Shown: piece after piece, positions 1 to 9,187 of the stretch | Layout of the letters: each line of letters starts with the position of its first letter | Numbering within the stretch: the first letter of the stretch is position 1 | NCBI GenBank assembly: GCA_964640725.1 | Contig: CAZXIJ010000004.1 | Coordinates: forward strand, 124,001-188,000 | DNA: 64,000 bases | Direction: 5' to 3' | DNA from: CALHVX01 sp964640725 | GTDB lineage: Bacteria > Pseudomonadota > Gammaproteobacteria > Pseudomonadales > Azotimanducaceae | Made by a program: the position numbers and the translations under genes | The notes under the pieces: model-generated | Databases searched by the model: none | Told to the model about the DNA's origin: nothing | Seen by the model: the letters and a program-made list of their open reading frames with translations, nothing else

Positions 1-619
1 CCTCGCTCAGGAAACAGACTTCGTTCGTGGCCACCACCGGCAGGTCCAGGGCAACGGCCAGCGCCACAGCGCCGCGCAGGTACCGTTCTTCCTCCGACCG
101 TCCCGTGCGCTGCAGCTCGATGTAGAAACGTCCGGCAAAGGCCGCCTGCCACCGTTGCGCGCGCATCTGGGCCAGGGCGCTGTCGCCCTTTGCCAGGGCC
201 TGGCCGATATCGCCGCCGCGAGCCCCGCTGAGCAGGATCAGCCCATCGCTGTGCTGCTCGAGCAGCCCGGCCTCAACGCTGCCGTAGTGCTCGTCGCTCA
301 GATAGCCGGCGGAGACCAGCTGAATCAGGTTCTGGTAACCGGCGGCGTTCATGGCCAGCACCGTCAGCGCAAAGGGCTCGCCGTCTTCGCCCAGCACTTT
401 CAGGTCCGAGCCGATGATCGGCTTGACCCCTTCGTTCAGACAGGCCTGGTAAAACTTGACCAACCCGAACAGGTTGCCGAGATCGGTCAGCGCCACCGCT
501 GGCTGGCGCTGGGCCCGGCACCGCCTGGCGAGCGGCTTGACGCGCACGATACCGTCAGCCAGGGAGTACTCGCTGTGCACGCGCAGATGCACGAAGGTCG
601 GCCAGCCTGCGGTGGTCAC
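1..619 (-). CDS. dnaE: DNA polymerase III alpha subunit, N-terminal part (cut by window edge)
   Basis: This is the catalytic alpha subunit of the replicative DNA polymerase III. About 206 N-terminal codons are visible and the rest lies beyond base 1. The N-terminus carries the PHP-domain motif HLRVHSEYS (residues 11-19), followed by ALTDLGNLFG and GVKPIIGSDL, all typical of bacterial DnaE. I chose the GTG at 619-617 because GAGGGG lies about 5 bases upstream of it. An in-frame GTG at 631 overlaps the rnhB stop as GTGA and would add four residues. It is the last gene of the lpx-rnhB-dnaE string and probably translationally coupled to rnhB. The family is certain; the exact start is less so. Confidence 0.95.
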   Translation of the reverse strand, partial: MTTAGWPTFVHLRVHSEYSLADGIVRVKPLARRCRAQRQPAVALTDLGNLFGLVKFYQACLNEGVKPIIGSDLKVLGEDGEPFALTVLAMNAAGYQNLIQLVSAGYLSDEHYGSVEAGLLEQHSDGLILLSGARGGDIGQALAKGDSALAQMRAQRWQAAFAGRFYIELQRTGRSEEERYLRGAVALAVALDLPVVATNEVCFLSE

Positions 620-627
620 GACGCCCC

Positions 628-1320
628 TCACGAGCACAGCGCCCGCACCGGGGCGAAGCTGCGCCGGTGAATCTCGCAGGGGCCCAGCTGGGCCAGCGCC
701 GCCTGATGGGCGCGCGTGCCGTAGCCTTTGTGAGCCGCGAAGTGATAGCCGGGAAACGCATCGTCGTAACGGGCCATGAGAGTGTCCCGGGCGACTTTCG
801 CCAGAACCGAGGCGGCACCGATTTCCGGGACCCGGGCATCGCCCTTCACCACCGCGAACGCCGAGCGGGCCAGATCCTGAATCGGTGGAACGCGGTTGCC
901 GTCAATGAGCGCGCACGGCACGGGACCGTCGAGGCCAGGCTGGTCGAGCAGCGCCTGCAGCGCTCGCCGCATGGCCAGCTCCGTGGCGTGCAGAATGTTC
1001 ATCCGGTCGATCTCTTCGACGCTGGCCCAGGCAATGCTCCAGGCCCGGGCTTCCTGCTCGACCCGCTGGGCAAGGCCGGGGCGGGCCCGGGCGCTGACCG
1101 CCTTGGAGTCCCGGCCCAAAGTCGCGTCAAACTGCACGGGCAACATGACCGCCGCAGCGCATACGGGCCCGGCCAGGGGGCCACGACCGACCTCGTCGAT
1201 ACCCACCAGCCCTTGCGCGCGCCAGTCTGCAAGGGCGGCATCGAAGGCCCGATCGCTCGGCGCCGCAAATTGCGGGTGCGTTGTACGGGCGCGGGGGCGC
1301 GCCGGAGTGATGGCGGTCAT
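628..1320 (-). CDS. rnhB: Ribonuclease HII
   Basis: RNase HII cleaves the RNA strand of RNA-DNA hybrids and nicks at single ribonucleotides embedded in DNA. The 230-residue protein has the signature GIDEVGRGPLAG at about residues 40-51 (metal-binding D42 and E43), then LIDGNRVP and EIGAASVLAKVARD, which carry the other acidic and conserved positions. The stretch of about 35 residues before the first motif is longer than in E. coli. The ATG overlaps the lpxB stop as ATGA, so the two genes are probably translationally coupled. The lpxB-rnhB-dnaE order is conserved in gammaproteobacteria. Confidence 0.96.
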   Translation of the reverse strand: MTAITPARPRARTTHPQFAAPSDRAFDAALADWRAQGLVGIDEVGRGPLAGPVCAAAVMLPVQFDATLGRDSKAVSARARPGLAQRVEQEARAWSIAWASVEEIDRMNILHATELAMRRALQALLDQPGLDGPVPCALIDGNRVPPIQDLARSAFAVVKGDARVPEIGAASVLAKVARDTLMARYDDAFPGYHFAAHKGYGTRAHQAALAQLGPCEIHRRSFAPVRALCS

Positions 1321-2480
1321 GAACCTCTGCGATCAATGAGCTGCGCGATCGCCCCGGCGGCCCGGCCGTTGGCGTCGCAGCGCAGCAGATCGTGCAGCGT
1401 AGCGCAGGCTTGCGCGTATTCCGAGCTTCGCTCGCTGCGCTCGAGCTCACCGAGCAGCGCGGAGGCCAGCAACACCGGCGTCGCGTCGTCCTGCAGCAGC
1501 TCAGGGACAAGCGCCCGGCCTGCAAGGATGTTGGGGAGCGCGATGTAGTCCGTACGGAGCATCCGCCGGACCAGCTGATAGCTCAGACCCCCGAGCCGAT
1601 AGCTCACGACCATCGGGCACTGCAGCAGGGTTGCTTCCAGGGTCGAGGTGCCGGATTTGACGAAGGCGGCATCGGCGGCTGTCAGCGCCGTCCGTGCCGG
1701 CGCCTCGTCAACGATGCAGGTCAGATCATCGTAGCCGCGCAGCAGCTGCTGCACCCGGGCTCGCAAGGCCGGTCGCGGACAGGGCAGCACGAAGGTCACC
1801 GGCCGCAGGGCCACCTGCAGGCGCCGGGCGGCGTCCAGGAAACGCGGCAGCATCTGCTCGATCTCGCTGCCCCGGCTGCCGGGCAGAATCGCGATGCAGC
1901 GCTGTCCCTCGCTCACCCCGAGCGCCTGCCGAGCGCGCCGTTGGCGAGCGCGCCGATCCGTCACGGGCGCGATCTCGTCTGCCAGCGGGTGTCCGACATA
2001 GACCGCATCCAGCGGCGTATCGGCGTACAGCTGCGGCTCAAAGGGGTACAGACACAGCAGCAAATCTGCGGAGCGGGCCAGCCGCGCGATCCGGCCGCGC
2101 CGCCAGGCGTAGACCGACGGGCTCACATAGTGGGCTGTCGGCACGCCGGCGGCTTTCAGGCGTCGTTCGAGCAGCAGGTTGAAGACATTGAAGTCCACGC
2201 CCAGAAACGCGTCCAGCTGCGCTGCCAGCAGCCGTTGCTCGAGGCTGCCCAGCAACTGCCAGAGTTCCGGCAAGCGCTTGATGGGCTCGACAAAACCGTT
2301 GATGGCAAAGCGATCGAAGGACTCGAGGACTTCCAGGCCCGCGGCGGTCATCGCCGCCCCGCCAACGCCGATGGCTGCCACCGATCGCCCCTGTTGGGCC
2401 AGCCCGCGCAGCACGCCGGCACCAAGCAGGTCGCCCGACGCCTCCCCGGCCAGCAGGCCGAGCCGCAGCGGCGCGGTCAC
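1317..2480 (-). CDS. lpxB: Lipid-A-disaccharide synthase
   Basis: LpxB is the glycosyltransferase that joins UDP-2,3-diacylglucosamine and 2,3-diacylglucosamine-1-phosphate into the lipid A disaccharide at the inner face of the cytoplasmic membrane. The 387-residue protein opens with LGLLAGEASGDLLGAGVLRGL, the LpxB N-terminal signature. It also has YVSPSVYAWRRGRI, IAILPGSRGSEIEQMLP and VKSGTSTLEATL, the donor-site motifs of this family. Length is normal. It starts at a GTG that overlaps the lpxA stop by one base (TAGTG) and ends overlapping rnhB by four bases, so it sits inside a tightly packed operon. Confidence 0.97.
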   Translation of the reverse strand: MTAPLRLGLLAGEASGDLLGAGVLRGLAQQGRSVAAIGVGGAAMTAAGLEVLESFDRFAINGFVEPIKRLPELWQLLGSLEQRLLAAQLDAFLGVDFNVFNLLLERRLKAAGVPTAHYVSPSVYAWRRGRIARLARSADLLLCLYPFEPQLYADTPLDAVYVGHPLADEIAPVTDRRARQRRARQALGVSEGQRCIAILPGSRGSEIEQMLPRFLDAARRLQVALRPVTFVLPCPRPALRARVQQLLRGYDDLTCIVDEAPARTALTAADAAFVKSGTSTLEATLLQCPMVVSYRLGGLSYQLVRRMLRTDYIALPNILAGRALVPELLQDDATPVLLASALLGELERSERSSEYAQACATLHDLLRCDANGRAAGAIAQLIDRRGS

Positions 2481-3271
2481 TAACGAATGATGCCGTTCTT
2501 GGACGCGCGAACAGACTCCGCAAAGCGGGCGACCGCTTCGTCGTCGGCGGCGGCCTGCGCGAGCGCCGCCAGTGCATCTTTGGTCGTGCGTCCTTCCCGA
2601 TAGACGGTTTTGTGGGCCCGCTTGAGCGCGTCGATGCGCGTCCGGTCATAGCCGCGACGCTTCATGCCCTCGAGGTTGAGCCCGATCGCAGAAGCGGGGT
2701 TGCCGCTGACCGTCATGTAGGCCGGCACGTCCTTGAGCACCAGGCTCATGCCGCCGATGTGGGTGTAGGGACCGATCTGGCGATACTGCGGCACCGCGGC
2801 ATAGCCGCCAAAGTTGGCGTAGTCGCCGACCTCGACGTGCCCCGCCAGGCCCGCGTTGTTGGCCATGACGACGTGATCCCCGAGCCGGCAGTCATGACCG
2901 ACGTGCACATAGGCCATCAGCAGACAGTGGCTGCCAATGACCGTCTCGCCCTGGTCCTGAACGGTGCCGCGGTGGATCGTGACGCCTTCGCGCACGACAT
3001 TGTGATCGCCCATCACGAGCCGGGTCGGCTCGCCCTGATAGGCAAAGGCCGGCGTGTCTTCGCCGACGCTGGAAAACTGGTAGATGCGGTTGCCGCGACC
3101 AAGAACCGTCGGCCCTTTCAGAATCACGTGCGGGCCGATCCAGCAATCGTCACCGATTTCGACATCGGGGCCGATAATGCTCCAGGGCCCGACGCTGACG
3201 TTGCGGCCCAGCTTTGCGCCTGGATCAACGATGGCTCGGGCGTCGATCTCCGGTGGCAAGGCATCGACCAC
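2480..3271 (-). CDS. lpxA: UDP-N-acetylglucosamine acyltransferase
   Basis: LpxA catalyses the first step of lipid A synthesis, transfer of 3-hydroxyacyl from ACP to the 3-OH of UDP-GlcNAc, as a cytoplasmic trimer. The 263-residue protein begins DARAIVDPGAKLGRNVSVGP and consists of left-handed beta-helix hexapeptide repeats (about residues 10-180), followed by a helical C-terminal domain. The catalytic histidine region reads LMAYVHVGHDCRLGDHV, as in characterised LpxA. Length is typical. Its start is next to the fabZ stop (they share base 3271) and its stop overlaps lpxB, which continues the conserved lpxD-fabZ-lpxA-lpxB order. Confidence 0.97.
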   Translation of the reverse strand: MVDALPPEIDARAIVDPGAKLGRNVSVGPWSIIGPDVEIGDDCWIGPHVILKGPTVLGRGNRIYQFSSVGEDTPAFAYQGEPTRLVMGDHNVVREGVTIHRGTVQDQGETVIGSHCLLMAYVHVGHDCRLGDHVVMANNAGLAGHVEVGDYANFGGYAAVPQYRQIGPYTHIGGMSLVLKDVPAYMTVSGNPASAIGLNLEGMKRRGYDRTRIDALKRAHKTVYREGRTTKDALAALAQAAADDEAVARFAESVRASKNGIIR

Positions 3272-3723
3272 TACAGCGGCGCCTCCATGCAGGTGATCTC
3301 GCCGCTGCAGGCCATCTGGCCATCTACAGTTGCCTCGCAGGAAAACTTCATCACCCCGCGCTTGTCGGCGCGGATGGTGCTGGCCATCTGCAGCTGATCT
3401 CCGGGTACCACCGGGCGCTTGAAGCGCACTTTGTCGGTGCCCGCGAGATAGTAAATGTAGCCGTCTGCCGGGCGCCGGTTCTTGGTTTCGAAGGCCAGCA
3501 CGCCAGACAGCTGGGCCATGGCTTCGACGATGAGCACGCCGGGCATCACCGGATGGCCCGGAAAGTGACCGTTAAAAAACTGCTCGTTGATCGTGACGTT
3601 CTTGTAGCCGCGCACCAGCTCGCCAGCCACCAGCTCTGTGACCCGGTCTACCAGCAGGAACGGATAGCGATGCGGGAGATAGTCGAACAGCTCGCCAACA
3701 TCTTTGCGTTGATTCGTGGTCAT
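3271..3723 (-). CDS. fabZ: 3-hydroxyacyl-ACP dehydratase FabZ
   Basis: FabZ dehydrates 3-hydroxyacyl-ACP in type II fatty acid synthesis and competes with LpxA and LpxD for the same hydroxyacyl-ACP pool, which explains its place among the lpx genes. The 150-residue hot-dog-fold protein has LPHRYPFLLVDRV near the N-terminus and NGHFPGHPVMPGVLIVEAM, in which H53 and E67 correspond to the catalytic pair. Length is normal. The 114 bases separating it from lpxD form the largest gap in this part of the cluster. I see no clear promoter there. Confidence 0.97.
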   Translation of the reverse strand: MTTNQRKDVGELFDYLPHRYPFLLVDRVTELVAGELVRGYKNVTINEQFFNGHFPGHPVMPGVLIVEAMAQLSGVLAFETKNRRPADGYIYYLAGTDKVRFKRPVVPGDQLQMASTIRADKRGVMKFSCEATVDGQMACSGEITCMEAPL

Positions 3724-3837
3724 TCAGTCTCTGTGCCCTGTCCCGTGACCCCTATTGTCGCAAAGATCAGGAGCCGCCGCAGGGCGAATTGCCCGGCAGC
3801 AACGGCACTGGACGGCAGCGCCACAGGAATCGCGGCC

Positions 3838-4869
3838 TCAGGAGCGTTCCAGGCGTCGCAGGCGCTGGTGCATCTGGTGCAGCTGTCGCTGCCGGAGCGC
3901 ATTGCGCTTCCACTCGCCGTGGGGCGCGTGCAGCGTTGCGCCGGAGTACACCCCCGGGGTGTCAACGGACTGCGAGATGAGCGTCATGGCGCTGACCACA
4001 ACCTGGTCGCACAGGGTGACGGGCTGATCGCCGCCGATACCGGAGCCGCCAGCCATGACGCAGTGCTTGCCAATCACAGTGCTGCCAACGACACCGACGC
4101 AGCCGCAGATCAGCGTGTGATCGCCCACCTGGCAGTTGTGGCCAATCTGGCACAGGTTGTCGATCTTGACGCCGTTGCCGATGACCGTGTCTCCCAGAGC
4201 CCCACGATCGATGCAGGTCCCGGCGCCGACGCTGACGTCATCCCCCAGGCGTACGCCCCCAAGCTGAGCGATGCCCTGCCACTGGCCGCGCTCGTCCGGG
4301 GTAAATCCAAAACCTTCCGCCCCCAGCACGGCGCCGCTGTGTATGACACAGCGCGCACCCAGGACGACGTCCCGGTCGAGCACTGCCCGGGGACGGACGT
4401 CGGAGTTCGGCCCCACCACACAGGCGGGGCCAACAAAGGCGCCAGCACCGATGCTCGCGCCGGCCTCAACGCGAGCGTCGCCTTCGACAACGGCGAGGGG
4501 CCCGATGGCTGCCGAAGCATCGATATGGGCAGACGCTGCAACCACGGCGCTCGAGTGAACGCCAGGCTCTGGCGGGTTGGCATCGAGAAAATGCTGGCTG
4601 GCCCGGGCGTAGGCCAGGTAGGGATTGGCAGCCAGCAGCACGGGGCCGCTGCGCAGCGCCCGATCATCAGGCTTGAGGATCACCGCCCCGGCTTGGCTGG
4701 ACTGCAGTGCGTCCAGATAGCTGCGACTGGAGTAGTGGCTCAGGTCCTGGGGACCGGCATCGGCCAGACTCGCGATGCCGGTAATCGGCAGCTCGCCGTC
4801 GCCCTCAAACTCGAGCGCCAGCGCGCTGGCCAGCGCATCCAGGCGAAAGGTCTGCGGTCGAGCGGCCAC
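3838..4869 (-). CDS. lpxD: UDP-3-O-(3-hydroxyacyl)glucosamine N-acyltransferase
   Basis: LpxD adds the second 3-hydroxyacyl chain, N-linked at position 2 of the glucosamine, in lipid A synthesis. The 343-residue protein has the N-terminal uridine-binding domain (LPITGIASLADAGPQDLSHY, about residues 24-45), then a long hexapeptide-repeat beta-helix containing CQIGHNCQVGDHTLI, whose GHN histidine is the catalytic base in the family. A short C-terminal helix rich in Arg and Gln ends the protein. Length matches the family. It lies 11 bases downstream of skp and upstream of fabZ, in the conserved order. Confidence 0.97.
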   Translation of the reverse strand: MAARPQTFRLDALASALALEFEGDGELPITGIASLADAGPQDLSHYSSRSYLDALQSSQAGAVILKPDDRALRSGPVLLAANPYLAYARASQHFLDANPPEPGVHSSAVVAASAHIDASAAIGPLAVVEGDARVEAGASIGAGAFVGPACVVGPNSDVRPRAVLDRDVVLGARCVIHSGAVLGAEGFGFTPDERGQWQGIAQLGGVRLGDDVSVGAGTCIDRGALGDTVIGNGVKIDNLCQIGHNCQVGDHTLICGCVGVVGSTVIGKHCVMAGGSGIGGDQPVTLCDQVVVSAMTLISQSVDTPGVYSGATLHAPHGEWKRNALRQRQLHQMHQRLRRLERS

Positions 4870-4880
4870 CGCCGGACTCG

Positions 4881-5387
4881 CTAGCGCTTGGCGTTGAGCT
4901 TTTCCGTGACCCGACGGGTGATGTCGTGTTCGGCGCTCGCGTAACGCAGGTTGGCCCGCTCCAGAATCAGGTCATAGCCTTCCGAGGCAATCAGGTCCTT
5001 AAGGACCGCGTCGACCTTGGGCACCATCTGCTGCAGCAGTTCGTTGCGCCGGTCATTGACCTCTTTCTGCAGCTTGTTGACCAGAAACTGGTAATCGATC
5101 TGCTTGTCTTCGATCTCTTTCTGGGCCTTGCGCTTTTCGGCCGCACTCATGACCTCGCCATCCTTGCCCAGCTTCTCGTTCAGCTTGCGGATCGATTCGC
5201 CCAGGGTCTGCACTTCTTCCTGCTCGTTCTTCAGCTCGCGATTGATCCGCTCAATCAGGGCCTTGGCCTCTTCGCTTTCTGCCAGCGCCCGCTGGGTATC
5301 CAGCACAGCAACCTTAAGCTCCGCAGCGGCGGTGCCGGCAACCAGGACCAGCGCCAACAGCGCCCATTTCATACGTGATACAACCAA
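4881..5387 (-). CDS. skp: OmpH/Skp-family periplasmic chaperone
   Basis: Skp is a trimeric periplasmic chaperone that holds unfolded outer-membrane proteins on the way to BamA. The product has a signal peptide (hydrophobic WALLALVLVAGTAAA followed by ELKVAVLD), then a long charged coiled-coil tentacle region (NRELKNEQEEVQTLGESIRK through KEVNDRRNELLQQM), then a short beta-forming tail. I place the start at TTG 5387 because AAAGGAG lies exactly seven bases upstream of it. The ATG at 5372, which would begin MKWALL, has no close Shine-Dalgarno. A longer ATG at 5447 has none either. It sits between bamA and lpxD as in E. coli. Confidence 0.92.
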   Translation of the reverse strand: MVVSRMKWALLALVLVAGTAAAELKVAVLDTQRALAESEEAKALIERINRELKNEQEEVQTLGESIRKLNEKLGKDGEVMSAAEKRKAQKEIEDKQIDYQFLVNKLQKEVNDRRNELLQQMVPKVDAVLKDLIASEGYDLILERANLRYASAEHDITRRVTEKLNAKR

Positions 5388-5394
5388 GGTAACT

Positions 5395-5401
5395 CTCCTT
5401 T
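5395..5401 (-). promoter_or_regulatory. Ribosome binding site deciding the skp start
   Basis: AAAGGAG reads on the minus strand and ends seven bases before the TTG at 5387. This spacing is optimal, and it favours the TTG over the ATG five codons further in, which is too far away (22 bases). Confidence 0.6.
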
Positions 5402-5452
5402 GTGGCCGGTTTGGCGGCGCAAAATCGGATGGAAAAGCGGCGCGCATTCTAA

Positions 5453-7852
5453 TCAGAAGGTTCGACCCAACTCAAACTGGAAGGTTTCTTCCTCGTCGAA
5501 GTCTTTGGTGTTGAACGGTTTGGCAAACGCGAAAGTCATGGGCCCCAGGCCCGTCAGCCAGGTCACGCCAATGCCGGCAGAATAGCGGAATTCGTCGCTG
5601 CTCAGGCCAAAACACTGCGTAGAAACCTCTGGACAATTGGTGTTGAAGACGTTGCCCACGTCCACAAAAATCACCGGGCGGAACTGGCGACTGTCTTCGA
5701 CGAAGGGCAGCGGGAAGATCAGCTCAGCGCTGGCCTCAAACTGCAGATTGCCGCCAAAGGGCTCGCCCCGGCGCCGAAAAAAGTTCTCCGGAATAGGCTC
5801 GCCGTCCGACGTCAGGGTCGGATTGGTGGCCCGCGGGCCCAGGGTGCTCACCTCGAAGCCCCGGATCGAGCCGAAGCCGCCGGCAAAGAAGTGCTCGTAG
5901 AACGGCAGATCGTCCGTTGACCCGTAGCCGTCTCCAAAACCGATTTCCGTGCGCAGGCGGAAGGTCCAGCGCCGCGACAGCGGGAAGTACTGCTGGGCAT
6001 TGTAGGTGACCTTGTAAAACTGCAGATCGCTGCCCGGCAGAGCCACTTCCAGGTTAACGGCTTGCGAGCGCCCGGCGGTAGGAAACAGCCCGCGGTTCAG
6101 GGTGGATGCATTCCAGGACAGATTCGCCTTGAAGTTCAGGGCTTCGTTGCCGTTCTTGTCGATAAACTCGGAGATCTCCAGCGCCGGGAAACGGCCTTCG
6201 GTGATGTCCGTGTACTCCGCCAAGAGGCCGAAGTTTACCCGCCGCGTCTCGCCGATGGGAAAGCTGAAGTTGACGCCGGCACCAACGCTGTCGGTAATAA
6301 AGCGGGCAATGTTGCGTTCGTCAAAATCCAGGCGCCGATAGAACACGTTAAACCCGCGGCTGATCCCGTCCATGGTGTAGTACGGGTTGAAGTAGCTGAA
6401 GTTGGCCGACTCCTGAAAACGGGAGAACGACAGGCCAACGCCCAGGCTGTTGCCGGTGCCCAGCACGTTGTTCTGCTGGTAGTTGGCACCGAGAATCAGG
6501 CCCGCCGCCTGGGCGTAGCCGAAGGTGGCAGAGATCGAGCCGGAGGGCTGTTCTTCAACAGAGAAGTTCACGTCGATCTGGTCGTCGGTGCCGGGGACCT
6601 CCGGAGTCTCGACGTTCACGCCCTTAAAGTAGCCCAGCCGCTCGAGCCGCACCTTGGACAGGTCAATCAGCGAGGTCGACGCCCAGCCGCCTTCCATCTG
6701 CCGCATTTCCCGGCGAATCACCTCGTCCTGGGTCAGGGCATTGCCGTCAAAGCTGACGCGTCGCACGTAGGCGCGCTTGCCGGCATCTACGAAGAATTCG
6801 AGGTCAACGGTGCCGTCGTCGTTGATCTTGGGCACACCGCTGGCCGTCGCAAAGGTATAGCCCGCGTTGCCCAGCGCCTGCGTCATGCGCTCTTCGGACG
6901 CGGTGACCCGCGCCTGGCTGAACACCTGTTCGGGCTCAACCACGAGCAGCGCCTCGAGGTCTTCGGGCCGCAACTCGTTGAGCTCGCCGATCAGGTTGAC
7001 GTCCCGCACGTTGTACTTGTCGCCTTCGCTGACGTTGACCGTCAGATAGACCTGCCGCCGGTCCGGGGTAATGCTGACCTGCGTGGAGACCACGCGAAAC
7101 TCCACGTAGCCGCGGTCCCGATAGAAGGACTCGAGTTTCTCGATGTCGCCCTGCAGCTTCTCCCGGGAGTATTTGTCGTCGTTCTTGTAGAAGGAGAAGA
7201 GCGTCGGGTGCTTGAGCTCCAGCTCGTCCAGCAGCGCTTCCTGCGTGTACTCCTCGGCGCCGACAATGTTGATGTGGCGGATGCCGCTGGTCTTTCCTTC
7301 GACAACATCGATCTTGATATCGACGCGGTTCCGGGGCAGTTCGGTGACTGCCGTATCAATGGTGGCGCCGTAACGGCCCTGGGCAACGTACTGGCGCTCC
7401 AGCTCCAGGCCAACCCGCTCCAGGGTGGCCTGCTTGAAGATTTCGCCCTCGCGCAGCCCTTGCTGCGACAGCCCCTCAAGGAGCGCTTCGCTCTTGATGG
7501 CCTTGTTGCCATCAAGCTCGATGCTCTCGATGGCCGGGCGCTCGGCCAGGGAGATGATGAGCACCCCCTCGTCCCGGGCCATACGTACATCTTTGAAATA
7601 GCCGGACTGGAACAGCTGCCGGATCAGCTGGCGCACAGTGATCTCGTCCACTGTATCGCCGACGCTGAGCGGCAAGATGTTAAATACAGTACCGGCCGAT
7701 ACCCGCTGCAAGCCCTGCAGGCGGATGTCCGTCACGGTAAATGCATCGGCAACCGCGCCCGCGCTGCCGAGCAGCGCACAGACCGTCATCGCCCGTCGCA
7801 AAAATCTTCGCCATGCGTTCTGCCTGCGCAAAACGGCGCTCCCCATTGTCAT
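5453..7852 (-). CDS. bamA: Outer-membrane protein assembly factor BamA
   Basis: BamA is the central Omp85 barrel that folds and inserts beta-barrel proteins into the outer membrane. The 799-residue product has a signal peptide with a long basic n-region and the hydrophobic core AMTVCALLGSAGAVADA. Five POTRA domains follow (about residues 38-420, starting FTVTDIRLQGLQRVSAGTVF), then a 16-strand barrel. The barrel includes the loop-6 motif SIRGFE and a terminal strand ending in aromatic ...FQFELGRTF, the usual C-terminal signature of barrel proteins. The ATG overlaps the rseP stop as ATGA. Length fits the family. Confidence 0.97.
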   Translation of the reverse strand: MTMGSAVLRRQNAWRRFLRRAMTVCALLGSAGAVADAFTVTDIRLQGLQRVSAGTVFNILPLSVGDTVDEITVRQLIRQLFQSGYFKDVRMARDEGVLIISLAERPAIESIELDGNKAIKSEALLEGLSQQGLREGEIFKQATLERVGLELERQYVAQGRYGATIDTAVTELPRNRVDIKIDVVEGKTSGIRHINIVGAEEYTQEALLDELELKHPTLFSFYKNDDKYSREKLQGDIEKLESFYRDRGYVEFRVVSTQVSITPDRRQVYLTVNVSEGDKYNVRDVNLIGELNELRPEDLEALLVVEPEQVFSQARVTASEERMTQALGNAGYTFATASGVPKINDDGTVDLEFFVDAGKRAYVRRVSFDGNALTQDEVIRREMRQMEGGWASTSLIDLSKVRLERLGYFKGVNVETPEVPGTDDQIDVNFSVEEQPSGSISATFGYAQAAGLILGANYQQNNVLGTGNSLGVGLSFSRFQESANFSYFNPYYTMDGISRGFNVFYRRLDFDERNIARFITDSVGAGVNFSFPIGETRRVNFGLLAEYTDITEGRFPALEISEFIDKNGNEALNFKANLSWNASTLNRGLFPTAGRSQAVNLEVALPGSDLQFYKVTYNAQQYFPLSRRWTFRLRTEIGFGDGYGSTDDLPFYEHFFAGGFGSIRGFEVSTLGPRATNPTLTSDGEPIPENFFRRRGEPFGGNLQFEASAELIFPLPFVEDSRQFRPVIFVDVGNVFNTNCPEVSTQCFGLSSDEFRYSAGIGVTWLTGLGPMTFAFAKPFNTKDFDEEETFQFELGRTF

Positions 7853-9180
7853 TTAAGCAGTCGCCAGATGTCGTTGTAGATCGCCATCACCATCAGTCCC
7901 CCGACCAGCATGAGTCCCACCTGCATGCCCACCAGCTGGACGCGCTCCGGCAAGGGTTTGCCCAGCGCCCACTCCGCCGCCGCAAACACGACGTGGCCGC
8001 CATCCAGAATCGGAATGGGCAGCAGGTTCAAAACGCCCAGTGAGACGCTCAGCAGAGCCAGCACGCCCAGAAAGTAGGTCAATCCCATCCGCGCTGAATC
8101 GCCGGCGACTTCGGCAATCGTAAGCGGGCCGCTGATGTTCTTCAGGGACACATCGCCGACCACCATTTTCTTCAGCAGGGACAGCGTCATGACCGTGGTG
8201 TCGACCGTTTGCGTGACGCCCTGGCGCAGGGCATCCAGAGGACCGTAACGCACCTCACGCATGCTGATACCGACACCCATGAAACCGGTGCTGGTGCCGT
8301 CAGCCGCGGGCCGCTCGTCGGGCGTGGCGGTCAGCGACCGGGTACTGCCATCCCGCAGCACCTGTAGCGCCAAAGGCTCGCCGGGAGCGCGGACAATCGC
8401 AGCGACCCATTCGCGCCATAGCGCAACGGGCTCATCGTTCACGGCCAAAATCAAATCGCCCGGCATCAGCCCCGCCCGCGCCGCAGCGGAGCCCGGCTCA
8501 ACGCTGCCAATCACCGGCGGGTGGCTGGGGCTAAGGCCCAGGGAACCGAGCAGATCGGGCTCGTCGACACCCTGCTGCCAGTGATCGATCGGCAGGCTCA
8601 CAGCGCGCTGGCCGCCACCGTTGCGGGCCAGCTGCAGCTCAATCTGTCCGGACTCGCCCATACGATTGGCCAGCGCCAGGGTAATCTCCTGCCAGGTCTG
8701 CACAGGCTCGCCGTCGACTGCGACGATCTCGTCCCCACGCTGGATGTCGGCCGCGGCCGCCGGGGTTTCCGGGAGCGCGGCGTTCAAAAGCGGCGCTACG
8801 CTGCTGCTGCCCGCCGCGGCAAGGCCCCAGTAGACAACGATCGCCAGGAGAAAATTGGCCACCGGACCGCCCAGGGAAATCGCGATGCGCCAGGCCGGGG
8901 TCAGCTGGTTGTGGGCCAGCGCGCCCGCGGGCAGCGTTTCGCCTGCCGCCATTTCCCGTTCGTCGAGCATGCGGACATAGCCACCCAGCGGGATGGCGGC
9001 GATCGCGAACTCCGTGCCGTGCCGGTCGACCCGGGACCAGATGGGCCGGCCAAAGCCCACGGAAAACCTCAGGATGCGGACCCCCGAGCGGCGCGCAATC
9101 ACGTAGTGACCATATTCGTGGATGGTCACCAGAATGCCCAGAGTGAGAATCAGGGCCAGCGGATATTGCAAAAATTCCAA
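7849..9180 (-). CDS. rseP: Site-2 zinc metalloprotease RseP
   Basis: RseP is the inner-membrane intramembrane protease that cuts RseA after its periplasmic site-1 cleavage, releasing sigma-E, and also clears signal-peptide remnants. The 443-residue protein has the zinc motif HEYGH at residues 21-25 in its first membrane segment. Two PDZ domains follow in the periplasmic part (GSVEPGSAAARAGLMPGDLI marks the second), and NLLPIPILDGGH in the C-terminal half provides the third metal ligand. It starts at TTG 9180, supported by GGAG seven bases upstream. Its partners rpoE and rseA are at 43.8-45.1 kb. dxr, normally just upstream, is not here. Confidence 0.97.
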   Translation of the reverse strand: MEFLQYPLALILTLGILVTIHEYGHYVIARRSGVRILRFSVGFGRPIWSRVDRHGTEFAIAAIPLGGYVRMLDEREMAAGETLPAGALAHNQLTPAWRIAISLGGPVANFLLAIVVYWGLAAAGSSSVAPLLNAALPETPAAAADIQRGDEIVAVDGEPVQTWQEITLALANRMGESGQIELQLARNGGGQRAVSLPIDHWQQGVDEPDLLGSLGLSPSHPPVIGSVEPGSAAARAGLMPGDLILAVNDEPVALWREWVAAIVRAPGEPLALQVLRDGSTRSLTATPDERPAADGTSTGFMGVGISMREVRYGPLDALRQGVTQTVDTTVMTLSLLKKMVVGDVSLKNISGPLTIAEVAGDSARMGLTYFLGVLALLSVSLGVLNLLPIPILDGGHVVFAAAEWALGKPLPERVQLVGMQVGLMLVGGLMVMAIYNDIWRLLK

Positions 9181-9187
9181 GTCACAG

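Noticed and set aside
3214..4884. 556-codon plus-strand frame opposite lpxA, fabZ and lpxD
   Set aside because: Shadow of three well-conserved genes; it crosses their boundaries and has no domain.
6062..7879. 605-codon open frame on the plus strand, opposite bamA
   Set aside because: It is the antisense shadow of bamA in GC-rich DNA. The protein has no recognisable motif, while the minus strand encodes a complete BamA.
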